In this document: positions 50,101 through 54,360 of the stretch, one piece after another
Layout of the letters: every line of letters starts with the position of its first letter
How positions within the stretch are numbered: position 1 is the stretch's first letter
Notes under the pieces: model-generated
Databases searched by the model: none
The model's input: only the letters and a program-made list of their open reading frames with translations
Told to the model about the DNA's origin: nothing
NCBI GenBank assembly: GCA_030248195.1
Contig: JASAND010010767.1
Coordinates: forward strand, 1 to 64,000
Length of the DNA: 64,000 nucleotides
Origin: Trissonchulus latispiculum
Lineage: Eukaryota > Nematoda > Enoplea > Enoplida > Ironidae
Reading direction: 5' to 3'
Program-made: the position numbers and the translations under genes

Positions 50101-51037
50101 AGTTTCCCTGATTTTGCGTCGAATAGCATTTAACATTGCTCTTCTTGTCTGCTCGTGTACATTTTTATAATAGTATAGCTAATGCAATTTTGAATTCTCA
50201 AGTGAAATTTGTAACCATTTACTACACTATGATTCCTTATTTAAACCATTATAACTATGTTGATTGTTGACGACTTTACTTTTAAGGGATTTACAGTTTT
50301 GACTCGGATTGCGGGTGGCTTGGGAATATTGTTTAGTGGATCGGTCATAACTGCAGTCGATGCAGGCCTTATTGTTATTGGAACGATAAAACGAAGAATA
50401 ACTCGATTATGTTCGAAGACTTCGGTATTAACAAATGTTTGAAGAGTTTATTGCTAACAGGTCCTCTATTATATTGCGTTTTACGGTAATAGGTACTCCA
50501 GGAATACTATGCTCTAAGTGCAACTTAGTCTGGTTGTTTTTCTTAATCCAGTCTTCTTGATGTTTAGATTTATGCTAACAGGCGACATGGTCCTGGTCCA
50601 TGATGCTAGATTTATTAACGAATAATAACAGTTTGACCTAGGCTGACAATATCAATTTTAGATGTCGTGAAGCAGAGTTTATGCGGTTACAGATTTATGA
50701 AAAAACTCATACAAAATAACATTGTTATTCTAGTTTTAGTAAATGTCAATATGTAGAACCTTTCTAACTTGTCTTTGTCTTATATACAATCGAATAAACA
50801 AACCAATAGTGGAACGATAATTGTCAAAACTTTCGCCTTCAGAATTTGTCTCGGACGGCATTTCCTAATGCCAGTCTCGAAGAATTATCTACGTGCATTT
50901 TGAAAATCTTCGTAAATGAATGGGAAAGTAAAACATCAAAGCTATTGGGATGTTTGGAAAATCGGGCCTTACTTACTATTAAAGTTGAGAAGAATTGGTT
51001 GTATAACTTTTTATTAAGCGACTTAATAACTAATTAG
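2048..51037 (+). CDS. Gene 1: WSC + C-type lectin + DEG/ENaC channel, 5' truncated by window edge
   Basis: Multi-exon gene assembled by eye from exons at 2048-2209, 11335-11545, 11671-11820, 15306-15493, 19063-19241, 21485-21669, 21912-22000, 23526-23686, 25250-25351, 30050-30098, 42534-42585, 43563-43585, 44310-44349, 44658-44681 and 50287-50424/50442 (possible tail 50843-51037). Apart from a gap before 30050, each donor phase matches the next acceptor phase (1, 2, 2, 1, 0, 2, 1, 0, 0, gap, 2, 0, 2, 0, 0). The product order is WSC half, CTLD, DEG/ENaC ectodomain, TM2. DEG/ENaC proteins are trimeric amiloride-type Na+ channels of the plasma membrane with two TM helices and a large extracellular loop; WSC and CTLD are extracellular, often sugar-binding modules. 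TM1 and the first WSC half must lie upstream of the window, as in gene 2. A channel gated or tethered through glycans is inference. The missing finger exon means this could also be a damaged copy. Confidence 0.75.
2210..4378. other. Intron of gene 1 with an internal duplication
   Basis: The stretch at about 2873-3010 (attgaaagattaacta...) recurs at about 3570-3720, a direct repeat roughly 700 bp apart. The 3085-3160 piece (ggccgatttttcgacc) recurs near 30165 and, inverted, near 37970, so it belongs to a dispersed repeat. No coding signal. Confidence 0.4.
4379..5074 (-). pseudogene. Frameshifted retroelement ORF1/Gag-like remnant
   Basis: On the minus strand a start at 5074 gives a polar, Gln/Asp-rich N-terminus, then VMPEFVRRAGKFHLKL, LRDRILNDGVKLGN. 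The fold then continues in another frame (NLYNIPISDSDEHLSRWLG from about 4670 down to 4392). The arrangement 'variable..g..v......p....v.vy.vP....de.l...l...G' resembles the RRM-like region of Gag/ORF1 proteins of the ZCCHC3 type that precedes zinc knuckles. No intact zinc knuckle or reverse transcriptase was seen nearby. The family assignment is by pattern only. Confidence 0.45.
5462..5889. mobile_element. MITE-like element with 13-bp terminal inverted repeats
   Basis: The ends are attttaggggaaa and tttcccctaaaat, exact inverted complements. The interior is rich in AAAGAAAAAG words in both strands and holds no ORF. A non-autonomous DNA transposon is the simplest reading. Confidence 0.6.
6378..6453 (-). 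repeat. tRNA-Arg(TCG)-like sequence, probably SINE-derived
   Basis: The minus strand reads A-box gtagctgactggttaaggc, an anticodon-loop-like cttcgga (TCG), and B-box gaggttcgattc, close to animal tRNA-Arg(TCG). The acceptor-stem ends do not pair, so it is unlikely to be a functional tRNA. A GC-rich stretch (6010-6360) adjoins it and may be the SINE body. Confidence 0.5.
6474..7863. mobile_element. Non-autonomous element with long inverted ends
   Basis: agtatatagcaaggttaa at 6474-6491 is mirrored by ttaaccttgctatacact at 7846-7863. A second inverted pair (gttaac...cactcaccta at 6640-6685 and aggtgggtg...gttaac at 7807-7851) lies inside. There is no transposase ORF. A tRNA-like sequence lies within at 7637-7709. 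Confidence 0.6.
7637..7709 (+). repeat. tRNA-like sequence inside the TIR element
   Basis: A-box-like tggctcaatcggtagagc and B-box-like gggttcgatcc lie 30 bp apart with a plausible anticodon arm. The acceptor stem is not convincingly paired. Likely a tRNA-derived repeat rather than a tRNA gene. Confidence 0.4.
7914..9181 (+). repeat. Dispersed repeat, copy 1 (interrupted)
   Basis: Shares extended similarity with 34200-34874, from 'ctaaacactg.agcgagg' to the poly-C end 'cgtagcccc.cccctta'. The copy is split by the fold-back insertion at 8354-8877. No intact ORF. Confidence 0.65.
8354..8877. mobile_element. 524-bp fold-back insertion with 15-bp target duplication
   Basis: The host repeat's ataagtctagagatt occurs on both sides (8339-8353 and 8878-8892), while copy 2 of the host repeat has it once. 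The two arms (8354-8560 and 8655-8815) are near-perfect inverted complements covering sequences such as gcctgcctgcagtcacta and its mirror. ORFs in the arms are mirror artefacts. Confidence 0.75.
9182..11334. other. Intron of gene 1, nothing recognised
   Basis: AT-rich, with a short G9 run near 9800 and a small cgcctcggcg hairpin near 10490. No coding, repeat or RNA signal that I can support. Confidence 0.4.
11335..11545 (+). CDS. Gene 1 exon: first part of C-type lectin-like domain
   Basis: The acceptor GCAG|GT continues Gly from the WSC exon in phase 1. The translation contains CPDGWTRSDRSCYRLYPG, then ATERCRELH and QQNFQDEI. This fits the long-form CTLD start (C..GW....SCY....) followed by the helix with the third Cys and the acidic/Gln segment that precedes the 'F..W' strand. 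The exon is 2+69 codons+2 nt long, ending at ATATT|GTAAGC. The intron to the next exon is only 125 nt. Confidence 0.8.
11671..11820 (+). CDS. Gene 1 exon: middle of C-type lectin-like domain
   Basis: The acceptor TTTCAAG supplies G to complete Leu, giving FPIWDDFNLDNYG ... SWTYLFQTKTNCHP. 'F-x-I/V-W-x-D' is the usual CTLD strand after helix 2. The donor CCAAG|GTAAAC leaves phase 2, matching the next CTLD exon. It was assigned by position and phase together with the flanking, more recognisable CTLD exons. Confidence 0.7.
12526..13540. mobile_element. 1-kb TIR element
   Basis: Begins ttaaggtgctggtatcg and ends cgataccagcaccttaa, exact inverted complements. The interior has no intact ORF. An inverted relative covers 33100-33850, with shared text such as the 'ccaatccg.tgtc' and 'ggtgctctt' segments. 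Confidence 0.75.
13541..14089. other. Intron of gene 1 with a GGCCGG cluster
   Basis: A short cluster of CCGGCC/GGCCGG words lies at about 13955-14010. Nothing else was recognised. Confidence 0.4.
14090..14163. repeat. (ATT)n microsatellite
   Basis: About 24 units of ATT with one interruption. The asparagine-rich ORF on the minus strand is an artefact of it. Confidence 0.95.
14180..14560. repeat. Imperfect tandem repeat, about 180-190 bp unit
   Basis: The pair 'tttaacacatattt.tag' + 'tggcaag.gtggcaaaagttgccaccctt' + 'cttcaatttt' occurs at about 14281 and 14461, with a partial third copy at 14190. Confidence 0.65.
15306..15493 (+). CDS. Gene 1 exon: C-terminal part of C-type lectin-like domain
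   Basis: The acceptor TTACAG|C completes Ser, then YMRWFYGYPRAN, YGTC, QCDCF and LLICQIQ. The pattern W..G.P ... C ... C ... CQ is the CTLD end with its two disulphide pairs. The residues between W and C are not a clear EPN/QPD plus WND set, so Ca2+-dependent sugar binding is not supported by the motifs. The donor is AACA|GTAAGC, phase 1, compatible with 19063. Reading through without splicing would stay open to 15804, but the downstream residues look unlike any domain. Confidence 0.75.
15494..16777. other. Intron of gene 1, nothing recognised
   Basis: Open reading continues to 15804 from the lectin exon without a domain. The rest is AT-rich with no repeat recognised. Confidence 0.4.
16778..17055. 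repeat. GAGTTAA/TTAACTC palindromic-word element
   Basis: Dense GAGTTAAA and TTTAACTC words in both orientations. Begins near tccttttcaggaaagcg with the mirrored cccttttcaggataacg near 16955. Similar in style to 18400-18650. No ORF. Confidence 0.5.
17056..18399. other. Intron of gene 1, nothing recognised
   Basis: AT-rich, no supported feature. Confidence 0.4.
18400..18650. repeat. GAGTTAA palindromic-word element, second copy
   Basis: Repeated agagttaa/ttaactct words, with catgaaaagagttaa shared with the element at 16778, ending gaacaggcccc. Confidence 0.5.
19063..19241 (+). CDS. Gene 1 exon: DEG/ENaC ectodomain segment after the lectin domain
   Basis: The acceptor CTTCAG in phase 1 joins the CTLD exon (Ser at the junction). 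The frame runs SYFILVSEMNW ... FFSEFPFNTLEYFLKQ. The exon has no diagnostic motif of its own. It is assigned because it bridges the CTLD and clear ENaC exons in phase at both ends. The donor is CAA|GTGGTA; the alternative GTG|GTACGC at 19244 is also phase 0. Confidence 0.6.
19245..21484. other. Intron of gene 1, nothing recognised
   Basis: No repeat or exon recognised. Short ORFs lack protein features. Confidence 0.4.
21485..21669 (+). CDS. Gene 1 exon: DEG/ENaC palm/beta-ball, MRC..NG..C motif
   Basis: After TTTTAG the phase-0 frame reads PLLLEFVSWQQDG ... IIMRCLANGHDCNR and ends AACAG|GTAATA. The C-x3-NG-x2-C segment matches the DEG/ENaC 'C.f.g..C' motif that precedes the 'F...T..G.CY.FN' strand. 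That strand follows in the next exon, joined in phase 2. Confidence 0.75.
21912..22000 (+). CDS. Gene 1 exon: DEG/ENaC 'F..T..G.C..' strand
   Basis: The acceptor TTTTTCAG|C completes Ser, then HQLTEFEDPYQGECVTYS. This corresponds to the family hallmark t..G.Cy.FN, with Glu in place of Asn before Cys. The donor GTTATCA|GTAAGA is in phase 1, matching 23526. Confidence 0.75.
22122..23164 (+). repeat. Tandem duplication of a 170-bp unit, left copy split
   Basis: The unit beginning ctacaaatccgacagaa occurs at 22122 and 22994. The left copy is interrupted at 22187-22881 and resumes at 22889 with 'caagtaaccaaactg'. The unit runs to gatgttcg. Confidence 0.7.
22187..22881. mobile_element. Insertion with TIRs and 7-bp flanking repeat
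   Basis: Flanked by CCAATGG at 22180-22186 and 22882-22888. Ends ggatcaatagaacttt and the mirrored aggttcaattgatcc, followed inward by C-rich/G-rich runs. No transposase. A 7-8 bp duplication would fit a hAT-type non-autonomous element. Confidence 0.65.
23526..23686 (+). CDS. Gene 1 exon: DEG/ENaC 'IHEP..P' palm segment
   Basis: The acceptor ATTTTAG|AA completes Lys in phase 1. The frame reads LELTVNVTTGF, then LVIHEPESFPVPMVEG and ALSEGMHSSIGIIY. This matches the DEG/ENaC stretch 'Gf.v.IH.p...P.....g..l.pG....i'. The exon ends ATCTAT|GTAAGC in phase 0. It is one of the clearest channel exons in the window. Confidence 0.85.
25250..25351 (+). CDS. Gene 1 exon: DEG/ENaC 'RLP.P..T.C' segment
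   Basis: The acceptor GCTTAG is followed by VKEQRLPTPMRTSCKNN, then SDFLYKNRSYNLE, 34 complete codons, with donor GAG|GTACCT. It aligns with the ASIC/FaNaC 'RL..P..T.C...SDF....YS' region just before the cysteine-rich finger/thumb segment. Phase 0 on both sides. Confidence 0.85.
25846..25986 (+). other. Candidate cysteine-rich exon of gene 1 (uncertain)
   Basis: In the frame beginning at 25846 the translation is AFHRICRNSNQVVCC ... CAFFPAISATC and DACRI, six or more Cys in about 45 residues. It sits where the DEG/ENaC cysteine-rich segment is expected. Against it: the acceptor is weak, Cys spacing is not the usual C-x3-C-x8-CxC, the phase-0 end (ACA|GTACAC) does not fit the phase-1 exon at 30050, and two other frames on both strands are also open here. 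Confidence 0.2.
25987..27900. other. Intron of gene 1 with decayed, unidentified coding-like stretch
   Basis: Between about 26280 and 27500 several broken frames look protein-like (for example YLVIPGFCSPHSLTDIT, TERKITTEDVDKRVLQV) but with many stops. It may be a decayed mobile-element gene; the family is not recognised. Confidence 0.3.
27896..28025. repeat. Small element of GTCTCTGTCC/GGACAGAGAC words
   Basis: gtccctgagtctctgtc at the left is mirrored by ggacagagactcgg at the right, with the same words in the centre in both orientations. Confidence 0.55.
28205..29475. mobile_element. TIR element (outer), interrupted by another element
   Basis: The left end 'tataataggaagagtgggaa' is mirrored at the right by 'ttcccactcttcctatt', continuing with an inverted 'cccttcctaatagatta' pair. 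The same family makes the complete MITE at 54076-54360. The interior is split by 28500-29251. Confidence 0.65.
28500..29251. mobile_element. Nested TIR element with CTCGAG/GAGATTA words
   Basis: Ends accggtttgcaccaac and gttggtgcaaacggcc are inverted complements. The ends are built of ctcgaggttgagatta-type words in both orientations. Same style as 34875-36512. Confidence 0.65.
30050..30098 (+). CDS. Gene 1 exon: DEG/ENaC thumb 'CxCPxxC' (49 nt)
   Basis: The acceptor TTCACAG and strong donor TGCAA|GTAAGT bound a 49-nt exon. In phase 1 it reads NKNNWTRFCNCPNSC. This is the DEG/ENaC thumb motif 'C.C..pC', and the next exon continues with Y....(S/T)... in phase 2 as expected. The other two phases lack this motif. 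Confidence 0.75.
30099..32589. other. Intron of gene 1, scattered repeat fragments
   Basis: A fragment of the 'ttttttcgaccatctc' repeat near 30170, a TTTC-rich stretch at 30360-30600 and a short CTCGAGAT piece at 31845-31885. No coding signal. Confidence 0.4.
32590..32710. repeat. CGGCCCGC word island
   Basis: Very GC-rich in AT-rich surroundings, made of repeated GGCCCGC. Similar islands occur at 34068-34165, 46990-47110 and 47855-47955. Confidence 0.6.
33100..33850. repeat. Inverted relative of the 12.5-kb TIR element
   Basis: Reads as the reverse complement of much of 12780-13540, for example caatccgatgtg/cacatcggattg-type segments and the 'ggtgctctttaccattct' piece. Diverged and with altered ends. 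Confidence 0.6.
34068..34165. repeat. CGGCCCGC word island
   Basis: cggcccgc and gcgggtaccc words tandemly arranged. The several open frames here are composition artefacts. Confidence 0.6.
34200..34874 (+). repeat. Dispersed repeat, copy 2 (uninterrupted)
   Basis: Counterpart of 7914-9181 lacking the fold-back insertion, which defines that insertion's borders. Confidence 0.65.
34875..36512. mobile_element. 1.6-kb fold-back element of CTCGAGATTATCTC words
   Basis: 34875-35600 is largely the reverse complement of 35650-36450: 'gcattgcaccaactaaagc' against 'gctttggttggtgcaatgc', and 'cacatgacataaaacacag' against the mirrored 'tcatgtgatgag' region. Within it 35613-36512 has its own exact ends, acgcccgtttgcaccaac and gttggtgcaaacgggcgt. 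No ORF. Confidence 0.7.
36540..37945 (+). pseudogene. CR1-like LINE fragment, 5'-truncated, internally deleted
   Basis: Broken frames contain LSYGPDGIPQWFLVKFAD, DEWKIAKLVPVFKKGD, FRNYRPISLL and, after a jump near 37080, EDLGLLVSPDLKLSKHI, ARSELEYASEVWSPYLKK, RVQRMFTKRLPGL and NFFSVRIIKYWNSL. These are hallmarks of CR1/Jockey-clade reverse transcriptase. The catalytic (Y/F)ADD block falls in the deleted part, and there are frameshifts and stops. It ends in an AATACTAATACTAAAA-like tail near 37890. It sits in the 12.4-kb intron of gene 1. Confidence 0.85.
37946..38545. other. Intron of gene 1, nothing recognised
   Basis: The start carries an inverted piece of the 'cgaccatctccgat' dispersed repeat. 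No coding signal follows. Confidence 0.35.
38546..40990 (+). pseudogene. Decayed, purine-rich unidentified CDS with Gln-rich, Cys-containing end
   Basis: The + strand is strongly purine-rich from 38690 to 40300 and stays open for long runs in shifting frames: MSQGTINRIKEVRYNG from 38829, then polar Arg/Glu-rich text, then at 39890-40010 FQHILRECVSRNYVFKEV. It ends in a run of Gln (40721-40780) and, one frame over, QQQQPQYPVMGCFGCC to a stop at 40986. At least four frameshifts or stops break it. The charged, low-complexity style and Gln-rich tail suggest a retroelement Gag-like or other selfish-element protein; no family was recognised. Confidence 0.35.
41347..42105 (+). repeat. Mosaic second copy of the LINE 3' end with unrelated inserts
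   Basis: Blocks nearly identical to 37538-37943 occur in the same order ('gggtcaccctctctaattga', 'cttcttcagcgtaagaata', 'ccatcgtcagtcactaata', 'agttgttcagctcatcatta') but are separated by about eight unrelated pieces of 6-80 bp, several beginning with G6-G10 runs. No ordinary insertion pattern explains this. Confidence 0.8.
42270..42478. repeat. G-rich low-complexity tract
   Basis: Almost pure G with scattered A, T and C, including runs of 13 or more G. The Gly-rich and Pro-rich ORFs on both strands are artefacts. Confidence 0.9.
42534..42585 (+). CDS. Gene 1 exon: DEG/ENaC thumb 'Y....S' (52 nt)
   Basis: The acceptor TGTTGCAG and donor AAG|GTAAAT give SGYYDAVLTTTEIKASK in phase 2. Joined to the 30050 exon the spacing is CNCPNSC-x3-Y-Y-x4-T-T, close to the family pattern C.C..pC....Y....S. 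The 12.4-kb intron before it holds the LINE, fold-back and decayed CDS. The G-rich tract ends only about 55 bp upstream. Confidence 0.7.
42821..43099 (-). CDS. Unidentified basic ORF, minus strand
   Basis: 92 codons with RVRHPSKIGSLVQRIKNQ and TWDRARKERLNAEIARRL, a basic, helical-looking sequence. No family is recognised. It lies inside an intron of gene 1 on the opposite strand and may be a fragment of a mobile-element protein or chance. Confidence 0.25.
   Translation of the reverse strand: MDAAKKCRISLETTYTMQYPITSQGSFWGRVRHPSKIGSLVQRIKNQGQGTWDRARKERLNAEIARRLAKNYKSIVKFRRFSKHRAKKLVIA
43563..43585 (+). CDS. Gene 1 microexon (23 nt): palm strand
   Basis: TTTCAG|ATTTTC ... GCAGT|GTAAGT bounds 23 nt encoding IFNLTKA plus two bases (phase 0 in, 2 out). 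It is very short, so the call rests on strong splice sites, phase fit on both sides and position before the palm strand. Confidence 0.6.
44310..44349 (+). CDS. Gene 1 exon (40 nt): palm strand before TM2
   Basis: CTTTTTCAG|T ... GAGAG|GTAAAG encodes WYDDIYFTNLLRE. This matches the DEG/ENaC palm strand 'v.iyy..l..e' that leads to TM2. Phase 2 in, 0 out. Confidence 0.7.
44658..44681 (+). CDS. Gene 1 microexon (24 nt): linker to TM2
   Basis: TTCTACAG and GTAAGT bound 24 nt encoding YQEYPTLT, phase 0 on both sides. With it, the distance from the palm strand to the TM2 Gly-Gly equals that in ASIC-type channels (24 residues in my alignment); without it eight residues are lacking. Confidence 0.7.
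44682..46989. other. Intron of gene 1, nothing recognised
   Basis: AT-rich, with short T-run/G-run pieces. No supported feature. Confidence 0.35.
46990..47110. repeat. GGCCCGTGAAA word island
   Basis: Repeated cggcccg and cggcccgtgaaa words. The same words recur at 47855-47955 (cggcccgtgaactttgg). Confidence 0.6.
47312..47557. mobile_element. 246-bp element with 10-bp flanking duplication
   Basis: GTGCTGGGCA flanks both sides (47302-47311, 47558-47567). The ends ggcgcgtagcca and tggctacgctag are partial inverted repeats. The interior has G9/C7 runs mirrored as gccccccc. No ORF. Confidence 0.6.
47855..47955. repeat. GGCCCGTGAACTTTGG word island
   Basis: Three or more copies of cggcccgtgaa separated by short spacers, ending at gtaagcggc. 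Confidence 0.6.
48850..49670. repeat. Pair of CATATGCATATG-containing repeats
   Basis: 'ttctgtcccatatgcatatgg' text occurs at about 48886 and 49630, the first preceded by a second, partly mirrored copy at 48860. The rest of the interval is plain AT-rich sequence. Confidence 0.5.
50287..50442 (+). CDS. Gene 1 exon: DEG/ENaC TM2 pore helix and C-terminus
   Basis: After TTTTAAG the phase-0 frame reads GFTVLTRIAGG, then LGILFSGSVITAVD and AGLIVIGTIKRRI. This aligns without gaps to the TM2 hallmark 'GG.lGL.lG.S.l...E'. The selectivity-filter triplet is Ser-Gly-Ser, which fits the family's G/S-x-S rule, and the conserved Glu is Asp. A basic stretch follows on the cytosolic side. Translation stops at 50442, or the exon may be spliced at TCG|GTATTA (50424) to a phase-0 tail exon at 50843. 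Confidence 0.85.
   Translation, partial: GFTVLTRIAGGLGILFSGSVITAVDAGLIVIGTIKRRITRLCSKTSVLTNV
50843..51037 (+). CDS. Possible spliced cytoplasmic tail exon of gene 1
   Basis: CGCCTTCAG|AAT opens a phase-0 frame of 64 codons ending in TAG, compatible with the donor at 50424. The peptide has no recognised motif. An AATAAA at about 50792 lies before this exon and would serve the unspliced form. It may not be coding. Confidence 0.35.
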   Translation, partial: NLSRTAFPNASLEELSTCILKIFVNEWESKTSKLLGCLENRALLTIKVEKNWLYNFLLSDLITN

Positions 51038-51792
51038 TCTTTACAGTTAGTTATTGACCAGTATTTTTGCTGTATGATAACTTTTTCTCTGCTGTATCGT
51101 ACATTATTTCTAGTGTTATTTCTTTTTTGAACTGTTGTAAAGATAACGCTGTGGCATATTATTACTTTTGAAAAGCTGTATGGGCAGTATTGTCGTATTT
51201 ATGCTTGTAAAGCAGGGAATTAATGTACTGTTAAAGTAGCAACTGTCTGTGAGGATGATATATCAGTAATCGGTGGACTTGAGCTGCTTACAAGGATGGT
51301 TTCAAATTGAAGAAGTATTCTGAAAAAGGTATCTTTGAAAGTGTGTTTTCTTTCTTAGACTTCATTGTTTTCAAATTTGAACCACAGTTCTAAACATCTC
51401 AAGTTCATAAACTGTTAAAGTTATTTTGAAGTTCTGCCTGTAGACTATCAAACCTATTTTTTCTATTCCTTTCTTTATTTATTTGTTCTGAGTTAGTCTA
51501 TCGTGACTGCAATGAGAGTTACCTTAGTTTCGTGGAATCTGATGCGTACACAAGTTTAAGGTACTATTCCTGGAAATTTTCTTCGAATTCAAAACTTCGA
51601 GTTTACGGTAGTTTATCTCATTTCTATAGAAATTTTAGCAGGAGCTTATGTACTTTAAAGGGATAATGTAAAAAGTGAGTATGTGCACACTGTGATATAG
51701 CACAAACAAAAATTGTATTTCAAAGATGTATGGAGGCTAATACTTAGGACTGCAAGTCATTTTACATGAATATTTAGCTGTACACTTTCACC

Positions 51793-51875
51793 ATTGCTAA
51801 GTTATGCGAATCCGTCGGGCTGATATTTCACTTCATTGCTATGTTATGCGAATCCGTCGGACGGATATGCCACTT
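51793..51875 (+). repeat. Two-unit tandem repeat, about 43 bp
   Basis: 'ttgcta.gttatgcgaatccgtcgg.c.gatat' occurs twice in succession. Confidence 0.8.
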
Positions 51876-53493
51876 TTTGTATATTTCTTCTTAACTAGCT
51901 TTATTGTGTATTTCTGTGCATCAGTAAATTAGTATGTAGCTTAATATTAAATCAGACTTTATGTTTCTTTCAAGGGGGATGTGTAGTGGCAGCTGGTTGC
52001 GTTACCCTAGCCGATTTTGCTAAATTGCCACACTGTAAGCCACTAGGGTGCCACGTAAACCAATGAAATTATAGTTGACTTTGTAACTCGATAAAAGGCT
52101 GCCTTCTGAAAAATTGAAAAGGCTTGAACACTTTTGCTTCTAGCAGCAATGGCTTACTTAAAGCGAAAATGCTATGTTCGCTCTACTGCTCAATACTAGT
52201 TTTAAAACTTGTCAAAATGCATTTTTCAAAACGTCGTTTACAGCTATTGCAATGGCCGTTGTTCTAGGCAATTCAGAAGTGAGACTAAAACTTTACTAAG
52301 AATATGTTTTCCCCGGATAGCTCGAAACAGCAGCAACTAGAAGTTTGTGGCCATAAAACAAGGTGCTTCAATAATCGACCATTGATTGGTAATGAACTTC
52401 GAAAAAATCCATAAAGCTTTTGGTTTTTTCTTCTTGGCTGTCCCACAGCACTGATTATTTTCAAGAAAAATTCAGATTTCTCTAATCAAGATTTTCGATA
52501 AGTTTTGCGCAAACGAAGCATCTTATACATAGATTAACGCGGTAGTATGTGAAGTCAAAGCCCCAATTCCGGACAAGGCACAACCCCTTCTCCGTCGAGG
52601 ACAAGGGGTAACGAAAAAATGGCCAAGAAGTAAGCACAAACTTGCGGCTGGGCCGGAATTTTTAGTTAGAATTTTAAATTTTTCGTATAACAATAGGCCT
52701 AAATTTTGATTTTTTTCTAGGAAGTGATGAATTTGTTGCGTCGCACATTTTTAAAAACTTTAACAAAATTCGCGTTAAGTTTTCGAATCATTTCAAGTAT
52801 TTATACTTTAGGTACAAGCCCCATTGAAAATTTTTTGTGGACAAGCCCCCCCAGGACCCAATCCTGTGTTAATGTGTGATCTTGTGATCCAGATTGTTTA
52901 TAGCCTATGCAGCAAAGTTATCGTTTCCATAAGCAAAATTTTAAGGCTCAGAGTTTGGTCTCTATTCAATACGAAATGAAAACTTTGAATAACTTTTAAC
53001 ATTTTTATTCTGTGTGAAATGAACTAGGTGTTATCGAGCACAGTTTGCGTGAGATCTGTGAGTGTTGTGGTTTCTGGCACAAGCGCACCATCCTCCGTTA
53101 AGCAAGGAACGAACAAACCCAGGCTCCAACTTTTATGGTTTAGTGACATTTCTTGCATAAATCTGTAGTTAATATGTGGCGTGTACGTAGCCTTAGCACA
53201 CCCACTTCTTGAGACAGGCCCAACACCTTTTGAGTCATGATCCTTGGGTGGATTACTTCTTGATCCACGCTTACTTTTCTTTGATCCGCTCTGGTTTTTT
53301 TTCGAAATCCAATTTTAACGTGGTATGCGGTAGGGTAGCGCTGCACACCAATTTTTGAGTTATGGAACGATATTCTGCAGAAAGTTCGCAAATTTATTCA
53401 TCTTCATAATCCACTCATCAAAAACAATCCAAGGTCTATCTATTGTTAGTAATTTTAAAATTAAAAATTAAAAGATTGTCCTGAATTTTACTC
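51876..53493. other. Intergenic between gene 1 and gene 2, nothing recognised
   Basis: No ORF or repeat supported. Small ORFs on the minus strand lack motifs. Confidence 0.35.
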
Positions 53494-53978
53494 AATCTGT
53501 AAAAGACTTATAATGGCTAGTCTGCTTCCCGTCCGCTCAACGAAGCTAATCAGATTCTACTACAAGTAAAACCCAATTTTTTAGCGTCACCTAAATTATA
53601 ATTTACGCAAAACCGCTAGCAATTTAGTCGTGTTAGAAGATTCATCAATATAGTTGTCAAAAATTCTACTTAATTTTTTAATTTTACTCACATAAGGTTC
53701 CAAGTTCACTGCGTCCAGTCCGCTCATACAGAATGGGCAGATGTTAGAATAAAATGTTGAGAAAAACGTAGTTTCTTTTTTATTTTCTGATTTTTAGAAG
53801 TCACTGTTTATCCTAGATCAAATATTTCGAAAAATTTAATGACTGAGGTTTTTACGCTAACACCTGCCCATTCTGGGTGAGCGGACGGGAGAAAATAGGT
53901 TGTTGCTTGTACTAGAATCTGCTTAGGTTTGGTGAGCGGACGGTAAGCAGACTATCCATTACAAGTTTTTACAGATTT
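53494..53978. mobile_element. TIR element, GTCCGCTCA ends
   Basis: aatctgtaaaagacttataatgg.tagtctgcttcccgtccgctca at the left is mirrored by tgagcggacggtaagcagact.tccattacaagtttttacagatt at the right. The interior has a further inverted gcggac pair and no ORF. Confidence 0.7.
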
Positions 53979-54075
53979 TACAGACAAATTTCTCTGTGAA
54001 GACTGTGCTGGAGGTCTGCCACCTAACAGACGTGTTTTATACAAAAAGAAACCGGGACCATTAGTTGCACCAAGA

Positions 54076-54360
54076 GTTTATAATACCAAGAGTGAGAAGC
54101 TGGGCCCTTCCTAATGGAAATGGCCTGCGAGATGCTCGGCACATTAAGGCCGAAATCTCGGGGGGTACCACTTACCATTGGACAGCATGTGTTTATATGC
54201 GATTGAACTAAAACGCATCTGATTGGCTAATCGCTTACCTTATGTCAAATTTACGTGTATAAGCGGACCCCCCCCCGAGATTTCAGCCTTAATGTGCTGA
54301 GCATCTCGCAGTCCATTTCCATTAGGAAGTGCCAAGCTTCCCACTCTTGGTATTATAAAC
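54076..54360. mobile_element. MITE, about 285 bp, long near-perfect TIRs
   Basis: tttataataccaagagtg is mirrored by cactcttggtattataaa. The arms extend about 100 bp and share 'aagtggtacc'-like and 'atctcgc' text with the outer element at 28205-29475. Confidence 0.75.
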
